The notes under the pieces: model-generated
Told to the model about the DNA's origin: nothing
The model's database searches: none
The model's input: only the letters and a program-made list of their open reading frames with translations
Translations under genes and position numbers: made by a program
In this document: positions 16,239 to 25,073 of the stretch, in pieces
Position numbering within the stretch: position 1 is the first letter of the stretch
Layout of the letters: every line of letters starts with the position of its first letter
NCBI GenBank assembly: GCA_028287135.1
Contig: JAQBQE010000026.1
Location: forward strand, 1-64,000
DNA length: 64,000 nt
From: Myxococcales bacterium
Lineage (GTDB): Bacteria > Myxococcota_A > Polyangia > Haliangiales > Haliangiaceae
Direction: 5' to 3'

Positions 16239-19200
16239 ATGGAGCAGTTCGGAAAATACGCGCTGATCCGCAAGATCGGGACCGGCGGGATGGCCGAGGT
16301 CTTCCTCGCGCGGACGACTGTTGCCCAGGGCCTGCACAAGGCCCTCGTCATCAAGAAGATCCACACCGCGTACGCGCGGAGCCGGCAGTTCGTCACGATG
16401 TTCGTGGACGAGGCGAAGATCGCCCTGTCGCTCAACCACCCGAACATCATCCAGGTCTTCGACTTCGGTGCCGTCGGCGACACGTACTTCCTCGCGATGG
16501 AATACGTCGAGGGGATGGACCTCCTGAAGCTGCTGCAGGAGGCCGCGCGGGCGCGGATGCGGCTGCCCTACGGGATGTCGGCGTACATCGTCCAGCAGGT
16601 CGCCAAGGGGCTCGACTACGCGCACCGCAAGACCGACGAGTTCGGCGAGCCGCTCGGCATCGTCCACCGCGATATCTCGCCGCAGAACATCCTGCTGTCG
16701 TGGGACGGCGGCGTGAAGATCGTGGACTTCGGGATCGCGCGCGCGCGCGACGTCCACGAGGAACAGGGCGTGATCAAGGGCAAGTTCGCGTACATGTCCC
16801 CCGAGCAGGGACGTGGCGAGCCCGTCGACTGCCGCAGCGATGTGTTCGCCGCCGGCATCGTGCTGTTCGAGCTCGTATGCGCGCGCCCGCTGTTCCACGG
16901 CAAGGGCAAGGAGGCGCTCGAGATGGTGAAGTCCGGCGCGATCCCGCGGCCGCGCGACTTCGCGCCCGAGCTCCCCGAGTCCCTCGAGCGGATCATCCTG
17001 CGCGCACTCGCGTTCCATCGCACCGACCGGTTCCAGACCGCGCGCGACCTCCAGCACGAGCTCGGGCGGTTCCAGCTCGAGTGGGGCCAGCGCGAAGGCG
17101 CGCTGATCGATTCGAACCACCTCGCACAGATGCTCTCGCAGCTGATGCCGGCCGAGCACCGGGTGGTGACGCCGCGCCCGGCCTTCGAGGGTGATCCGGG
17201 CGCCCGATCGTCGAGGGATCCGAGCGAGCCCAACGACGACGCGAGTGAGCCCGCCGGGATCCCGCAGGCGATCGCGCAGGAGCCGAGCGCGATGGTCAAC
17301 GCGGTCAGCCGCGGCGTGCCCTCGCACCCGGCACCGAGCGGTCCGATCGCGAAGCTCCCCCGTGCCCCGACGCCGCCGCCGGTCCCGCAACCCGCCGAGC
17401 CGCGGACGCCGACGCGTGATCGCGAGCGCAAGCACGTGTACGTGCTGCAGGGCATCCTGCGCGGCATGGCAGCGCTCGAGCGCAAGCTCGGGCCGGCGGG
17501 CGCGATGCGCCTGGTCAACGACTTCTACAAGGTCGCGCGGGACGTCGCGTTCAAGCACGAGGCGCTGCTCGACGTGCCGCGGCTTGCCGCCGAGGGGAAG
17601 GACCTCCATCTCGAGACCTCGTTCTCTCCGATCTCCGGGACCTCGGGCGGCGAGACCACGGTCCGCGTGGTCGTCGGCTTGCCGATCGCCGGCGAGGACG
17701 ACGCGGGTCGCGCGATCCGGCTCGCGCTCGCACTGGTCGATGCCCTCGACGGTATCGGCTCCGATGTCGAGCCCGAGCTCCGCCTCGCGCTCGCGGTGCA
17801 ACGCGGCGTGGCGCTGCTGAAGAAGCCCTCGAAGAACACCCGGTCGACCTCGTCTCCGGCGGGCGAGCACGTGTTCGAGATCGAAGAGGCGACCGCGGCG
17901 TTCGCGCACAAGCTGGCTCGGCAGGCGCGCGGCGCGGAGATCCTCGTCGGTGGTCGCGTGTTCCGCTCCGCGCGCGGCGAGTGGAACTTCGAGGCGTTGC
18001 CGGCGATCGATCTGCCGGACGAGTCGCCGATTGGCACGAGCGGCAGCCAGGCGACCGGCAGCAAGTCGGGGAGCCAGGTCGAGGAAGATACCGATCCGGG
18101 CGTCAAGCGCGCGCGGGTGTACCGGCTGCGCGGACCCAAGGAGCGCGCGCAACGGCTGCGCGAGCGCCGGAGCTCCGATCCGGGTGGCCGTCTGCATGGC
18201 CGCGATCTCGAGCTCAAGGCGCTGCGTGACGCGTGGCGCGACGTGCTGGTCACCAAGCGCAAGCGCCAGATCGTGATCGTCGGTGATGCCGGGGTCGGCA
18301 AGCGCACGCTCGTCCGCCAGTTCATCGAGGGCATCGGCCGCGAAGAGGCCGTCGTGATCCGGACGACCGGTCGGGTCGGCACCGCGATGACGCCGTACGG
18401 TGTGATCGCGGACCTCGCGCGCGACGTCCTCGGTCTCGCAGAGGACGCGGAGCCGCACGAGGTCGAGCGCCGGCTGCTGCGTGCGATGCCGCTGATCTTC
18501 CCCGGCGAGGAGACGGGGAGAGAGGCCCGCGCCGCACTCCAGATCTTCGGCATGCTCCTCGGCGCCAAGGGTGCGGGCCCGTCGGCCGATGTCGACGCGG
18601 ATACCCGCCGGCAGACGCTGCTCCAGCTGCTGAACCGGATCGAGTCCAAGCTCGAGAGCGACAAGCCGATCATCCTCGTCGGCGAGGACATCCACTGGAC
18701 CGATCAGGACAGCCAGGAGCTGTTCGCGGCGCTGCTCAAGGTCGAGACCCCGCGCCCGATCTTCGGCCTGATGACGAGTCGTCCCGAGGCGCGCATCCTG
18801 ATGCTCGCGAAGGAGCTCGGCACCGAGCTGGTGGTGCTCGACGAGCTGCCCGAGGCTGCGCGCAAGGAGCTGCTCGCGGAGCGGTTTGTCCCCGGCCACG
18901 ACATCGAGGAGCTGGTCGAGCAGATCTGCGCGCGCGCGGGCGGCAACGTGTTCTTCATCCAGGAGCTGCTCGACACGCTGATCGAGCGCGGCATCCTGGT
19001 CGCCGACAGCGACGACGGCGAGTACCCGGGCCAGCTGCGCTGGGTCAAGCGCGATGCACCGATCCACGTGCCGTCGACCGTCGAGGATCTGATCCTGACC
19101 CGGATCGATTCGCTGCCGTCGGCCGAGAAGGACGCGCTCGTTCACGCTGCCGTGCTCGGTCGCCACGTGTCCGCGGCAGCGCTGACCCAGCTGCTCGCTC

Positions 19201-20846
19201 GCCCGGTCCGGCTCGAGCTCGACGAGCTGGTCAGGCGCGGCTTCCTGTCACCCGCCGACGGCGAGTACCGGTTCAAGAACGACATGACGATGACCGTCGC
19301 GTACGGACTGATCCCGCACGACGTTCGCGTCCAGATGCATCGCTCGGTCGCCGCGCGGATCGCGGGGGCAGCGGGCTATCGCACCGGCCAGGACGACGCG
19401 CTGATCGCGCGCCACCTCGAGCTCGCTGGCGACGACAGCGCCGCCGCCGATCGCTACCTGCGCGCGGCGAACCACGCGATGGAGCTCGGTGGCAACGCGG
19501 ATGCATTCCGCCAGCTCACGCGGGCGCTCAAGCTGCTCCTGCCCACCGATCACGATCGGCGGTTCACGGCGCACCGGCTGCGCGAGGAGATCCTGCGGCG
19601 GATGGCGAAGCGGCCGCAGCAGCTGCGCGAGCTGCATGCGATGCGCAAGGAAGCGGATGCCGTCGGCGAGCCCGGCAAGCTCGCGACCGCACACTGCGCG
19701 CTCGCGCAGTTCTACATCGATGTCGGCAAGGCTCCTGCCGCGCTCCGCGCAGCGACGCCCGCGCTCCAGTACGCCCGTGATGCCAACGATCCGTTGCTCG
19801 AGGCCGAGGCGCTGCGCCTGAGGTCCGCGATCGCGCGGCTCGTCGGAAACGCAGAGGAGTCTCTCCAGCTCGCCGACCAGGCGCTCGCGCTGTGCGATGC
19901 CGCCGCCGGCGGTGGCACGGAGACCGGACGCCCAAGCACGCCGGTGCTGATCGCGCGCGCGACGATCCTGAACCAGCGCGGCACGACGCTGTGGAACATC
20001 GGCCGCCTCGAGCAGGCGATCGAGAGCTATGCCGAGGCGCTCGTGATCTACCGCGCGATCGGGATGTCGCGACACGAGGCGCGTGCGCTCAACAACATGG
20101 GGATCGTGTTCGCCGCGCTCGGCGAGTACGAGGAAGCGCTGGCGCACTACAAGAGCGCGCTCAAGATCGATCAGCAGCACGGCGACCGCTCGAGCATCGC
20201 GCTCAAGCTCGGCAACATCGGCCAGTGCTACTCGGATCTCGGCGATGTCGACAAGGCCGAGAGCTATCTCGGCAAGGCACTCAAGGTCGCGGAGCAGACC
20301 GGCGACCTGTCGGCAGCGGCGGATGCCGCGGTGTCATGGGGCCAGACCAAGATGCAGCGCGGCGACACCAAGGCGGCGCTCGCCCTGTTCGAGCGCGGCT
20401 TGACGCTCGCGACCGAGAACCGCGAGCGCTACCAGGAGATCCGCGCGCTCCAGTACATCGCCCTCGCCCACCTCTCCGTCGGCGATCCTCCCGAGGCAGC
20501 GCTCGAGATGGCGCGCTCGGCGACCGAGTGGGCGCGCAAGATGCCGATGCTCGTCGGCATCATCTACGGCCTCACGTTCCAGGGCCTCGCGCTGTCCAAG
20601 CTCGGCCGCCACGACGAGGCGATCGCCGCGGTCGACGAAGCGGTCCATCACCTCGAGGGGGCGCGCCCCGAGGGCGCCGAGCACGTCTATCGCTGGCGCG
20701 CGGAGATCTTGCAGGCTGCGGGGCGCAGCGCCGAGGCGAAGGCGGCCGAGGCGCGCGTCGTCCAGGAGGTCGAGACCAAGGCGGCCAAGCTCCGCGACCC
20801 GGAGCTGCGCAAGCACTTCCTCGCCTCGCGTCCACGCGCCGTCTGA
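16239..20846 (+). CDS. giant Ser/Thr kinase / cyclase-like / AAA ATPase / TPR protein
   Basis: A 1535-residue cytoplasmic signalling protein. Residues 1-290 form a Hanks kinase (IGTGGMAEVFLA loop, IKK lysine, HRDISPQN, DFG, GKFAYMSPEQ). About 290-390 is a Pro/Ser linker. Residues ~395-590 look like a degenerate class III nucleotide-cyclase or similar regulatory domain. From ~650 there is a STAND-type ATPase with Walker A GDAGVGKR near 685 and ILVGEDIHWTDQDSQE. From about 1070 to 1500 come tetratricopeptide repeats, for example ALNNMGIVFAALGEYEEALAHYKSALKID. Similar kinase-ATPase-TPR fusions are common in Myxococcota. The TPR part likely binds partners that trigger the ATPase and kinase. Confidence 0.92.
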   Translation: MEQFGKYALIRKIGTGGMAEVFLARTTVAQGLHKALVIKKIHTAYARSRQFVTMFVDEAKIALSLNHPNIIQVFDFGAVGDTYFLAMEYVEGMDLLKLLQEAARARMRLPYGMSAYIVQQVAKGLDYAHRKTDEFGEPLGIVHRDISPQNILLSWDGGVKIVDFGIARARDVHEEQGVIKGKFAYMSPEQGRGEPVDCRSDVFAAGIVLFELVCARPLFHGKGKEALEMVKSGAIPRPRDFAPELPESLERIILRALAFHRTDRFQTARDLQHELGRFQLEWGQREGALIDSNHLAQMLSQLMPAEHRVVTPRPAFEGDPGARSSRDPSEPNDDASEPAGIPQAIAQEPSAMVNAVSRGVPSHPAPSGPIAKLPRAPTPPPVPQPAEPRTPTRDRERKHVYVLQGILRGMAALERKLGPAGAMRLVNDFYKVARDVAFKHEALLDVPRLAAEGKDLHLETSFSPISGTSGGETTVRVVVGLPIAGEDDAGRAIRLALALVDALDGIGSDVEPELRLALAVQRGVALLKKPSKNTRSTSSPAGEHVFEIEEATAAFAHKLARQARGAEILVGGRVFRSARGEWNFEALPAIDLPDESPIGTSGSQATGSKSGSQVEEDTDPGVKRARVYRLRGPKERAQRLRERRSSDPGGRLHGRDLELKALRDAWRDVLVTKRKRQIVIVGDAGVGKRTLVRQFIEGIGREEAVVIRTTGRVGTAMTPYGVIADLARDVLGLAEDAEPHEVERRLLRAMPLIFPGEETGREARAALQIFGMLLGAKGAGPSADVDADTRRQTLLQLLNRIESKLESDKPIILVGEDIHWTDQDSQELFAALLKVETPRPIFGLMTSRPEARILMLAKELGTELVVLDELPEAARKELLAERFVPGHDIEELVEQICARAGGNVFFIQELLDTLIERGILVADSDDGEYPGQLRWVKRDAPIHVPSTVEDLILTRIDSLPSAEKDALVHAAVLGRHVSAAALTQLLARPVRLELDELVRRGFLSPADGEYRFKNDMTMTVAYGLIPHDVRVQMHRSVAARIAGAAGYRTGQDDALIARHLELAGDDSAAADRYLRAANHAMELGGNADAFRQLTRALKLLLPTDHDRRFTAHRLREEILRRMAKRPQQLRELHAMRKEADAVGEPGKLATAHCALAQFYIDVGKAPAALRAATPALQYARDANDPLLEAEALRLRSAIARLVGNAEESLQLADQALALCDAAAGGGTETGRPSTPVLIARATILNQRGTTLWNIGRLEQAIESYAEALVIYRAIGMSRHEARALNNMGIVFAALGEYEEALAHYKSALKIDQQHGDRSSIALKLGNIGQCYSDLGDVDKAESYLGKALKVAEQTGDLSAAADAAVSWGQTKMQRGDTKAALALFERGLTLATENRERYQEIRALQYIALAHLSVGDPPEAALEMARSATEWARKMPMLVGIIYGLTFQGLALSKLGRHDEAIAAVDEAVHHLEGARPEGAEHVYRWRAEILQAAGRSAEAKAAEARVVQEVETKAAKLRDPELRKHFLASRPRAV

Positions 20847-20919
20847 GTCGCTGCCGCGGTCGCGCGATCGTGCACCGCAGGCGCACTGGACCGGGGCGAG
20901 TTCGCGGTAGATCCGTTGC

Positions 20920-22269
20920 ATGGCCGAAGCCCCTGCCCCCGACGCCGGACTCCGCCGCGCGATCAGCGGACGGATGCTGATCGTGTTCATCGTCGGCGAC
21001 ATCCTGGGCGCCGGGATCTACGCGCTCGTCGGCAAGCTCGCCGGTCAGGTCGGCGGCACGGTGTGGCTGCCGCTCGCGATCGGGTTTGTCGTCGCGGCCC
21101 TGACGGCGGCATCGTACGCCGAGCTCGTCGGCAAGTACCCGCGTGCAGCAGGTGCCGCGCTCTACGCGCACCGTGCGTTCAAGCGGCCGTTCCTGACGTT
21201 CCTGATCGCGTTCGCCGTGATGATGTCGGGGATCGCGAGCGCCTCGGCGGCAGCCCTCGCCTTCGGCGGCAACTACCTCGCGCAGTTCATCTCGGCCCCG
21301 CCGATGCTCGCCGCGCTCGGCTTCCTCGCGATGATCACCCTGATCAACTTCATCGGGATCAGCGAGTCGATCAAGGTCAACCTGGTCCTCACGATCGTCG
21401 AGGTCACCGGTCTCGTGATCGTGATCGTCGTCGGCGTGATCGGCATCGCGCAGGGGACCGGCGAGCCGTCACGCGTGCTCGAGATGACCGCACCCAACGG
21501 CGCGGTGCTCGGCGTGCTCGGCGCGACCGCACTCGGGTTCTATGCTCTGATCGGGTTCGAGGATTCGGTCAACCTCGCCGAGGAATGCGAGGAGCCGCAC
21601 CGCACGTTCCCGGTGGCGCTGTTCCTCGGGATCACGATCACCGGCGTGATCTACCTCGCGGTCTCGTTCATCGCGGTGGTGCTCGTTCCGCCGGCAACGC
21701 TGGCGACGTCGAGCGGCCCGCTGCTCGAGGTCGTCAATGCAGCCGGCGTGCAGTTCCCGCCGAAGCTGTTCGCGATCATCGCGCTGCTCGCGATCGGCAA
21801 CACGGCGCTGATCAACATGATCATGGCGTCGCGCCTGCTCTACGGCATGGCGAACGAGAACATCGTGCCGCGCGCGTTCGGCAGGGTCCACGCGACGCGC
21901 AATACGCCGGTCGTCGCGATCGGGTTCACCGTCGTGATCTCGTGCGCGTTGATCGCGTCGGGAACCGTCCGCGATCTCGCGGAGACCACGGTGCTCCTGC
22001 TACTGCTCGTGTTCGCCATCGTCAACATCGCGGTGCTGGTGCTCAAGCGCCGGCCTGTCGAGCACCCGCACTTCACGACGCCGCGCTGGGCACCGGTCCT
22101 CGGTGCGATCACGACGCTCGTCCTTGCCAGCCCGCTGTCGGGACGCGCGCCTCGGGTCTACCTCGTCGCCGGGATCCTCGTGGGAGTCGGTGCCGTGCTG
22201 TGGGGCCTCAACCGGCTGATCACAGGTACCAAGGTCACCGAGATCGACGCCGAGAACCTCGTGAAGTGA
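20920..22269 (+). CDS. APC-family amino acid permease
   Basis: A 449-residue inner-membrane transporter with about 12 membrane helices. The first helix carries the APC substrate signature VGDILGAGIYALVGKLAG, and helix 6-7 has ALGFYALIGFEDSVNLAEECEEPHRTFP, the consensus loop of amino-acid/polyamine permeases. It probably imports an amino acid with a cation; the exact substrate is not predictable. The ATG at 20920 is preceded by TAGATC 6 nt upstream, close to the leaderless pattern. Its 3' end overlaps the convergent cupin gene by 35 bp. Confidence 0.9.
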   Translation: MAEAPAPDAGLRRAISGRMLIVFIVGDILGAGIYALVGKLAGQVGGTVWLPLAIGFVVAALTAASYAELVGKYPRAAGAALYAHRAFKRPFLTFLIAFAVMMSGIASASAAALAFGGNYLAQFISAPPMLAALGFLAMITLINFIGISESIKVNLVLTIVEVTGLVIVIVVGVIGIAQGTGEPSRVLEMTAPNGAVLGVLGATALGFYALIGFEDSVNLAEECEEPHRTFPVALFLGITITGVIYLAVSFIAVVLVPPATLATSSGPLLEVVNAAGVQFPPKLFAIIALLAIGNTALINMIMASRLLYGMANENIVPRAFGRVHATRNTPVVAIGFTVVISCALIASGTVRDLAETTVLLLLLVFAIVNIAVLVLKRRPVEHPHFTTPRWAPVLGAITTLVLASPLSGRAPRVYLVAGILVGVGAVLWGLNRLITGTKVTEIDAENLVK

Positions 22270-22600
22270 GCGGCTCGCCATCGCCGCCGTACGCGGGCGG
22301 CACGTAGACGTTGAACGTCACCAGCCGGGAGCGACGGCCCGCGCGGATCTCGTGCGGCTCTCGCTTCTCGATCAGCAGCAGCGAGCCCTCGCGCAGCTTC
22401 ACCGTACGACCGCTGACCCGGGCCGAGCCGGTTCCCGAGACGACGTACAGCCACTGCTCGGCCCACGCATGCTCGTTGGCGCTGTCCTCGCTGCTGGTCG
22501 CGCCCGGCGCCAGCGTCATCGTCGCGGCCTGCGAGCTGCGGGTCTGCAGCAAGACCGAGAATTGCTTCCTCCGATGACGGGCGGTCTCGATCCGTTTCAC
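22235..22600 (-). CDS. small cupin-domain protein
   Basis: A 121-residue single-domain cupin starting at GTG. Cupin motif 1 appears as ATMTLAPGATSSEDSANEHAWAEQWLYVVSGTG, and motif 2 as VKLREGSLLLIEKREPHEIRAG. Candidate metal ligands are His44, Glu48 and the His of EPHEI. Small cupins of this kind include isomerases, dioxygenases and sensor proteins; the activity here is not predictable. TAGAAC ends 6 nt before the start. The C-terminal codons run antisense to the end of the permease gene. Confidence 0.8.
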   Translation of the reverse strand: MKRIETARHRRKQFSVLLQTRSSQAATMTLAPGATSSEDSANEHAWAEQWLYVVSGTGSARVSGRTVKLREGSLLLIEKREPHEIRAGRRSRLVTFNVYVPPAYGGDGEPLTSRGSRRRSR

Positions 22601-22681
22601 CTTCAGGTTCTAGCCGCCGCGCCACGTTGCCGCACCACGAACGGAGTGCTTTTCGCACCTGGATCTGCCAGGGTCCCACCC

Positions 22682-23356
22682 GTGGGTCACGCCACCTCCT
22701 CGTCGACGATCTCTGGACGGAAGCTCCTGATCGGGCTCCTCCTGGTGTTCCTGTTCGCGGTCGTGCCGGGCGTCGTCATTCCGACCCTGGTCTGCCGCAA
22801 GGACGCGGTGGTCCTCCCCGATCTCGGGACGGTCCCCGCCTTCGCGCTCACCGACGAGCGCGACCTGGTGTTCACCGAGGACGGCCTTCGCGGCCATCCG
22901 ACGATCGTGAACTTCGTGTTCACGCGCTGCGACACGATCTGTCCGATCGTCTCCGCGAAGATGGAGAAGGTCCAGCATCGCCTGTCCGATCGCCGCGCCG
23001 AGTCGATCAAGCTCGTGTCGATCAGCGTCGACCCGGCGTACGACACACCGGCGCGCCTCGCCACCTACGCGGAACGGTTCCATGCGCGACCCGACAAGTG
23101 GCGGTTCCTCACGGGGCCGGTCGACAAGGTCCGCGCCCTGGTCGAGGGCCCGTTCATGAACTCGATGATCACCGAGGGCCTGACGCCGTCGGGCGCGCCC
23201 GCGATCTCGCACAGCGGATACTTCGTGCTGGTCGATGCAAACCTGATGATCCGCGGCGTCTACGACTCGGGCGATATCAAGAAGCTCGACGAGATGATGA
23301 TGCACGCGCGCCACCTCGCGCGGACCACCCGCAGCTACAAGTTCGGCGGAACATAG
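22682..23356 (+). CDS. SCO1/SenC-type copper chaperone
   Basis: A 224-residue membrane-anchored thioredoxin-fold protein starting at GTG 22682. One N-terminal helix (about residues 14-37, LLIGLLLVFLFAVVPGVVI) anchors it. The copper site is complete: C83 and C87 in FTRCDTICP, and His177 in SHSGYFVLVD. SISVDPAYDTPARLATYAERFHA is also typical. SCO proteins deliver copper to the CuA site of cytochrome c oxidase or keep its cysteines reduced. No oxidase gene is in the window. The open frame continues further upstream, but coding character starts near this GTG. Confidence 0.92.
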   Translation: MGHATSSSTISGRKLLIGLLLVFLFAVVPGVVIPTLVCRKDAVVLPDLGTVPAFALTDERDLVFTEDGLRGHPTIVNFVFTRCDTICPIVSAKMEKVQHRLSDRRAESIKLVSISVDPAYDTPARLATYAERFHARPDKWRFLTGPVDKVRALVEGPFMNSMITEGLTPSGAPAISHSGYFVLVDANLMIRGVYDSGDIKKLDEMMMHARHLARTTRSYKFGGT

Positions 23357-23401
23357 AGCGTCACGCTCGGCGCTCGGTGTCGGTGTGCGGGCTCTCTCAG
23401 A

Positions 23402-23802
23402 GAGGAGCCGCAACGACGCAAGGGACGCAACGCCGAGCAGAGAACTTTTTTCGGCTTCGGTGCGTGTGCTCGCAGATCTCACCGCAGAGATCGCCGAGCA
23501 AGAGGAGCCGCAAAGACGCAGAGGACGCAAAGCCGAGCGGAGAACGTTTTCGGCTTCGCCGGTGGGGCGTGTGCCCGGTGAGGCGCGTGCACGGAGATCT
23601 AACCGCAGAGGTCGCCGAGCAAGAGGAGCCGCAAAGGCGCAGATCCGTGGCACACGCTGCACGCCGGGGCACACGCCCAACGGCGAAGCCGAACCTTTCG
23701 GCTCAGCGCCCTATGCGACTCTGCGGTTCAAGATCCGCGGCACACGCCACACGGGCGAAGCCCCAAAGGTTCGGCTTTGCGTCCTCTGCGTCTTTGCGGC
23801 TC
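23402..23802. repeat. array of direct and inverted GCAGAGGACGCAAAG-type repeats
   Basis: The 527-bp gap between the SCO and antiporter genes has no convincing gene. It holds direct copies of a purine-rich unit (GAGGAGCCGCAAAGACGC and variants) near 23402-23445, 23478-23545 and 23597-23642, and inverted copies at 23720-23735 and 23771-23802. The block 23505-23536 is a perfect 32-bp inverted match to 23771-23802, and shorter arms around TTCGGCTTCGCCG also pair, so a long imperfect hairpin can form. This looks like a dispersed intergenic repeat rather than protein-coding DNA. Confidence 0.8.
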
Positions 23803-23883
23803 ATGCCGGGGCACGTGCCCCACCGCGGGCACACGCCACCGCCCCCCAGCTTGCACCCACGCTCCCCTGCGGGCGACACTCCT

Positions 23884-24870
23884 GTGACGTTGGGTCCCGC
23901 CCTCAACATCGTCCAGGTCATCCTCGGGATCGCGATCCTCTACTGGGGCGCCGAGTGGCTGATCCGTGGCTCGGCGTCGGTCGCTCGCGCCTTTGGCGTC
24001 AAGCCGCTCGTGATCGGCCTGACCGTCGTCGCCTACGGAGCGTCGGCGCCCGAGCTCGCGATCGCGACGAAGACCGCGCTGACGCATCACCAGCCGATCG
24101 CGCTCGGCACCGTGATCGGCTCGTGCGCCGCGAACATCTCGTTGATCCTCGGCATCTGTGCGCTGGTCGCGCCACCGACGATCGACGGCCGCGTCATCCG
24201 CCGCGAGATCCCGATCTTGCTCGGCTCGGCGATCGCCGTTCCGCTGCTCCTCCGCAACGGCATCCTGTCCCGGTTCGAGGGCGCCGCGCTGATCGGCTGC
24301 GCCGTCGTGTTCACCATCGTCACGCTGACGGTCTCGGCGCGACTCGATCCCGACGACGAGCTCGAGACCGCACGTGCGGACGATAGTGGAGCCGAGATGG
24401 GTGGTCGGGCCCGGCCGCGCGCCTCGAAGGGTGCCGCCGCGCTGATGACGCTGATCGGGCTGCTGCTGCTGGTCGCCGGCTCGGACCTGTTCGTCCGCGG
24501 CGGGCGTGGGCTCGCGGGGCTCGTCGGCATGAGCGAGCGCATGCTCGGGCTGACCGTGATCTCGGTCGGCTGTGCCCTGCCGGAGCTGATCGCCTCGGTG
24601 ATCGCCGCGCGCCGTGGGCACGCGGCCCTCGCGATCGGGTCCGTGATCGGCTCGAACCTCCTGAACGTGTTCCTCGTGCTCGGGATCACGGCGTACCTGC
24701 AGCCGATCACGTTCGGCGAGCGGATGCACACGGCCGAGCTGATCGGCCTGGTCGCCATCACCCTGCTCGGCGTTCTGGTGCTGCGAACGGACCGCCGGAT
24801 CTCGCGTGCCGAGGGGGTCGTCCTGATCGGTGCGTACGTGGCGTTCATCGGGGCTTCGGCGATCTTCTAG
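23884..24870 (+). CDS. calcium/sodium:cation antiporter (CaCA family, YrbG-like)
   Basis: A 328-residue membrane protein with two homologous halves of five helices. Each half has the ion-binding alpha repeat: GLTVVAYGASAPELAIA followed by GTVIGSCAANISLILG, and GLTVISVGCALPELIASVIA followed by IGSVIGSNLLNVFLVLG. The glutamates of APELA and LPELI are the cation ligands. It should exchange Ca2+ for Na+ or H+. A soluble loop (DPDDELETARADDSGAEMGG) joins the halves. I chose GTG 23884 (VTLGPALNIVQVILG), directly after the repeat array. Confidence 0.9.
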   Translation: MTLGPALNIVQVILGIAILYWGAEWLIRGSASVARAFGVKPLVIGLTVVAYGASAPELAIATKTALTHHQPIALGTVIGSCAANISLILGICALVAPPTIDGRVIRREIPILLGSAIAVPLLLRNGILSRFEGAALIGCAVVFTIVTLTVSARLDPDDELETARADDSGAEMGGRARPRASKGAAALMTLIGLLLLVAGSDLFVRGGRGLAGLVGMSERMLGLTVISVGCALPELIASVIAARRGHAALAIGSVIGSNLLNVFLVLGITAYLQPITFGERMHTAELIGLVAITLLGVLVLRTDRRISRAEGVVLIGAYVAFIGASAIF

Positions 24871-24872
24871 GT

Positions 24873-24920
24873 CGCCCGAACCGTCGCCCGAACGGCCGCC
24901 CGAACGGCCGAACGAACCGG
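24873..24920. repeat. 12-bp tandem repeat
   Basis: Three tandem units of CGCCCGAACSGY lie at 24873-24884, 24885-24896 and 24897-24908; the second and third are identical. A decayed fourth unit follows. The rest of the 24871-25073 gap contains no gene I can support. Confidence 0.6.
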
Positions 24921-25059
24921 CCGGGAAGGGAAGCGATCCCGGGGGGATGGCCTGCCGGGGGACCGAGAACGCCTGTTCGCGATGCATGCGCATCCGCCAT
25001 CTCAGGTGGCGCGAGCCGAAGACAGGAGGTGCCCGTAGTCCCCGATCACCGCCATTGCC

Positions 25060-25065
25060 TATAAC
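25060..25065 (+). promoter_or_regulatory. possible -10 (TATAAC) for paralog 1
   Basis: TATAAC ends 8 nt before the ATG at 25074, so the transcript would start at or beside the start codon. Confidence 0.4.
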
Positions 25066-25073
25066 GCCGGGCG

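Noticed and set aside
16008..19166. A 1052-codon open frame on the minus strand
   Set aside because: It lies antisense to the large kinase gene. Its Arg/Asp/Leu-rich composition is the usual mirror of GC-rich coding DNA, and it has no recognisable domain.
22627..23883. Long frames running through the repeat array at 23.4-23.8 kb
   Set aside because: They are created by the repeats. The antiporter starts after the array, and no protein family is seen in it.
24873..24908. The 12-bp tandem repeats as a CRISPR-like array
   Set aside because: Units are contiguous with no spacers.
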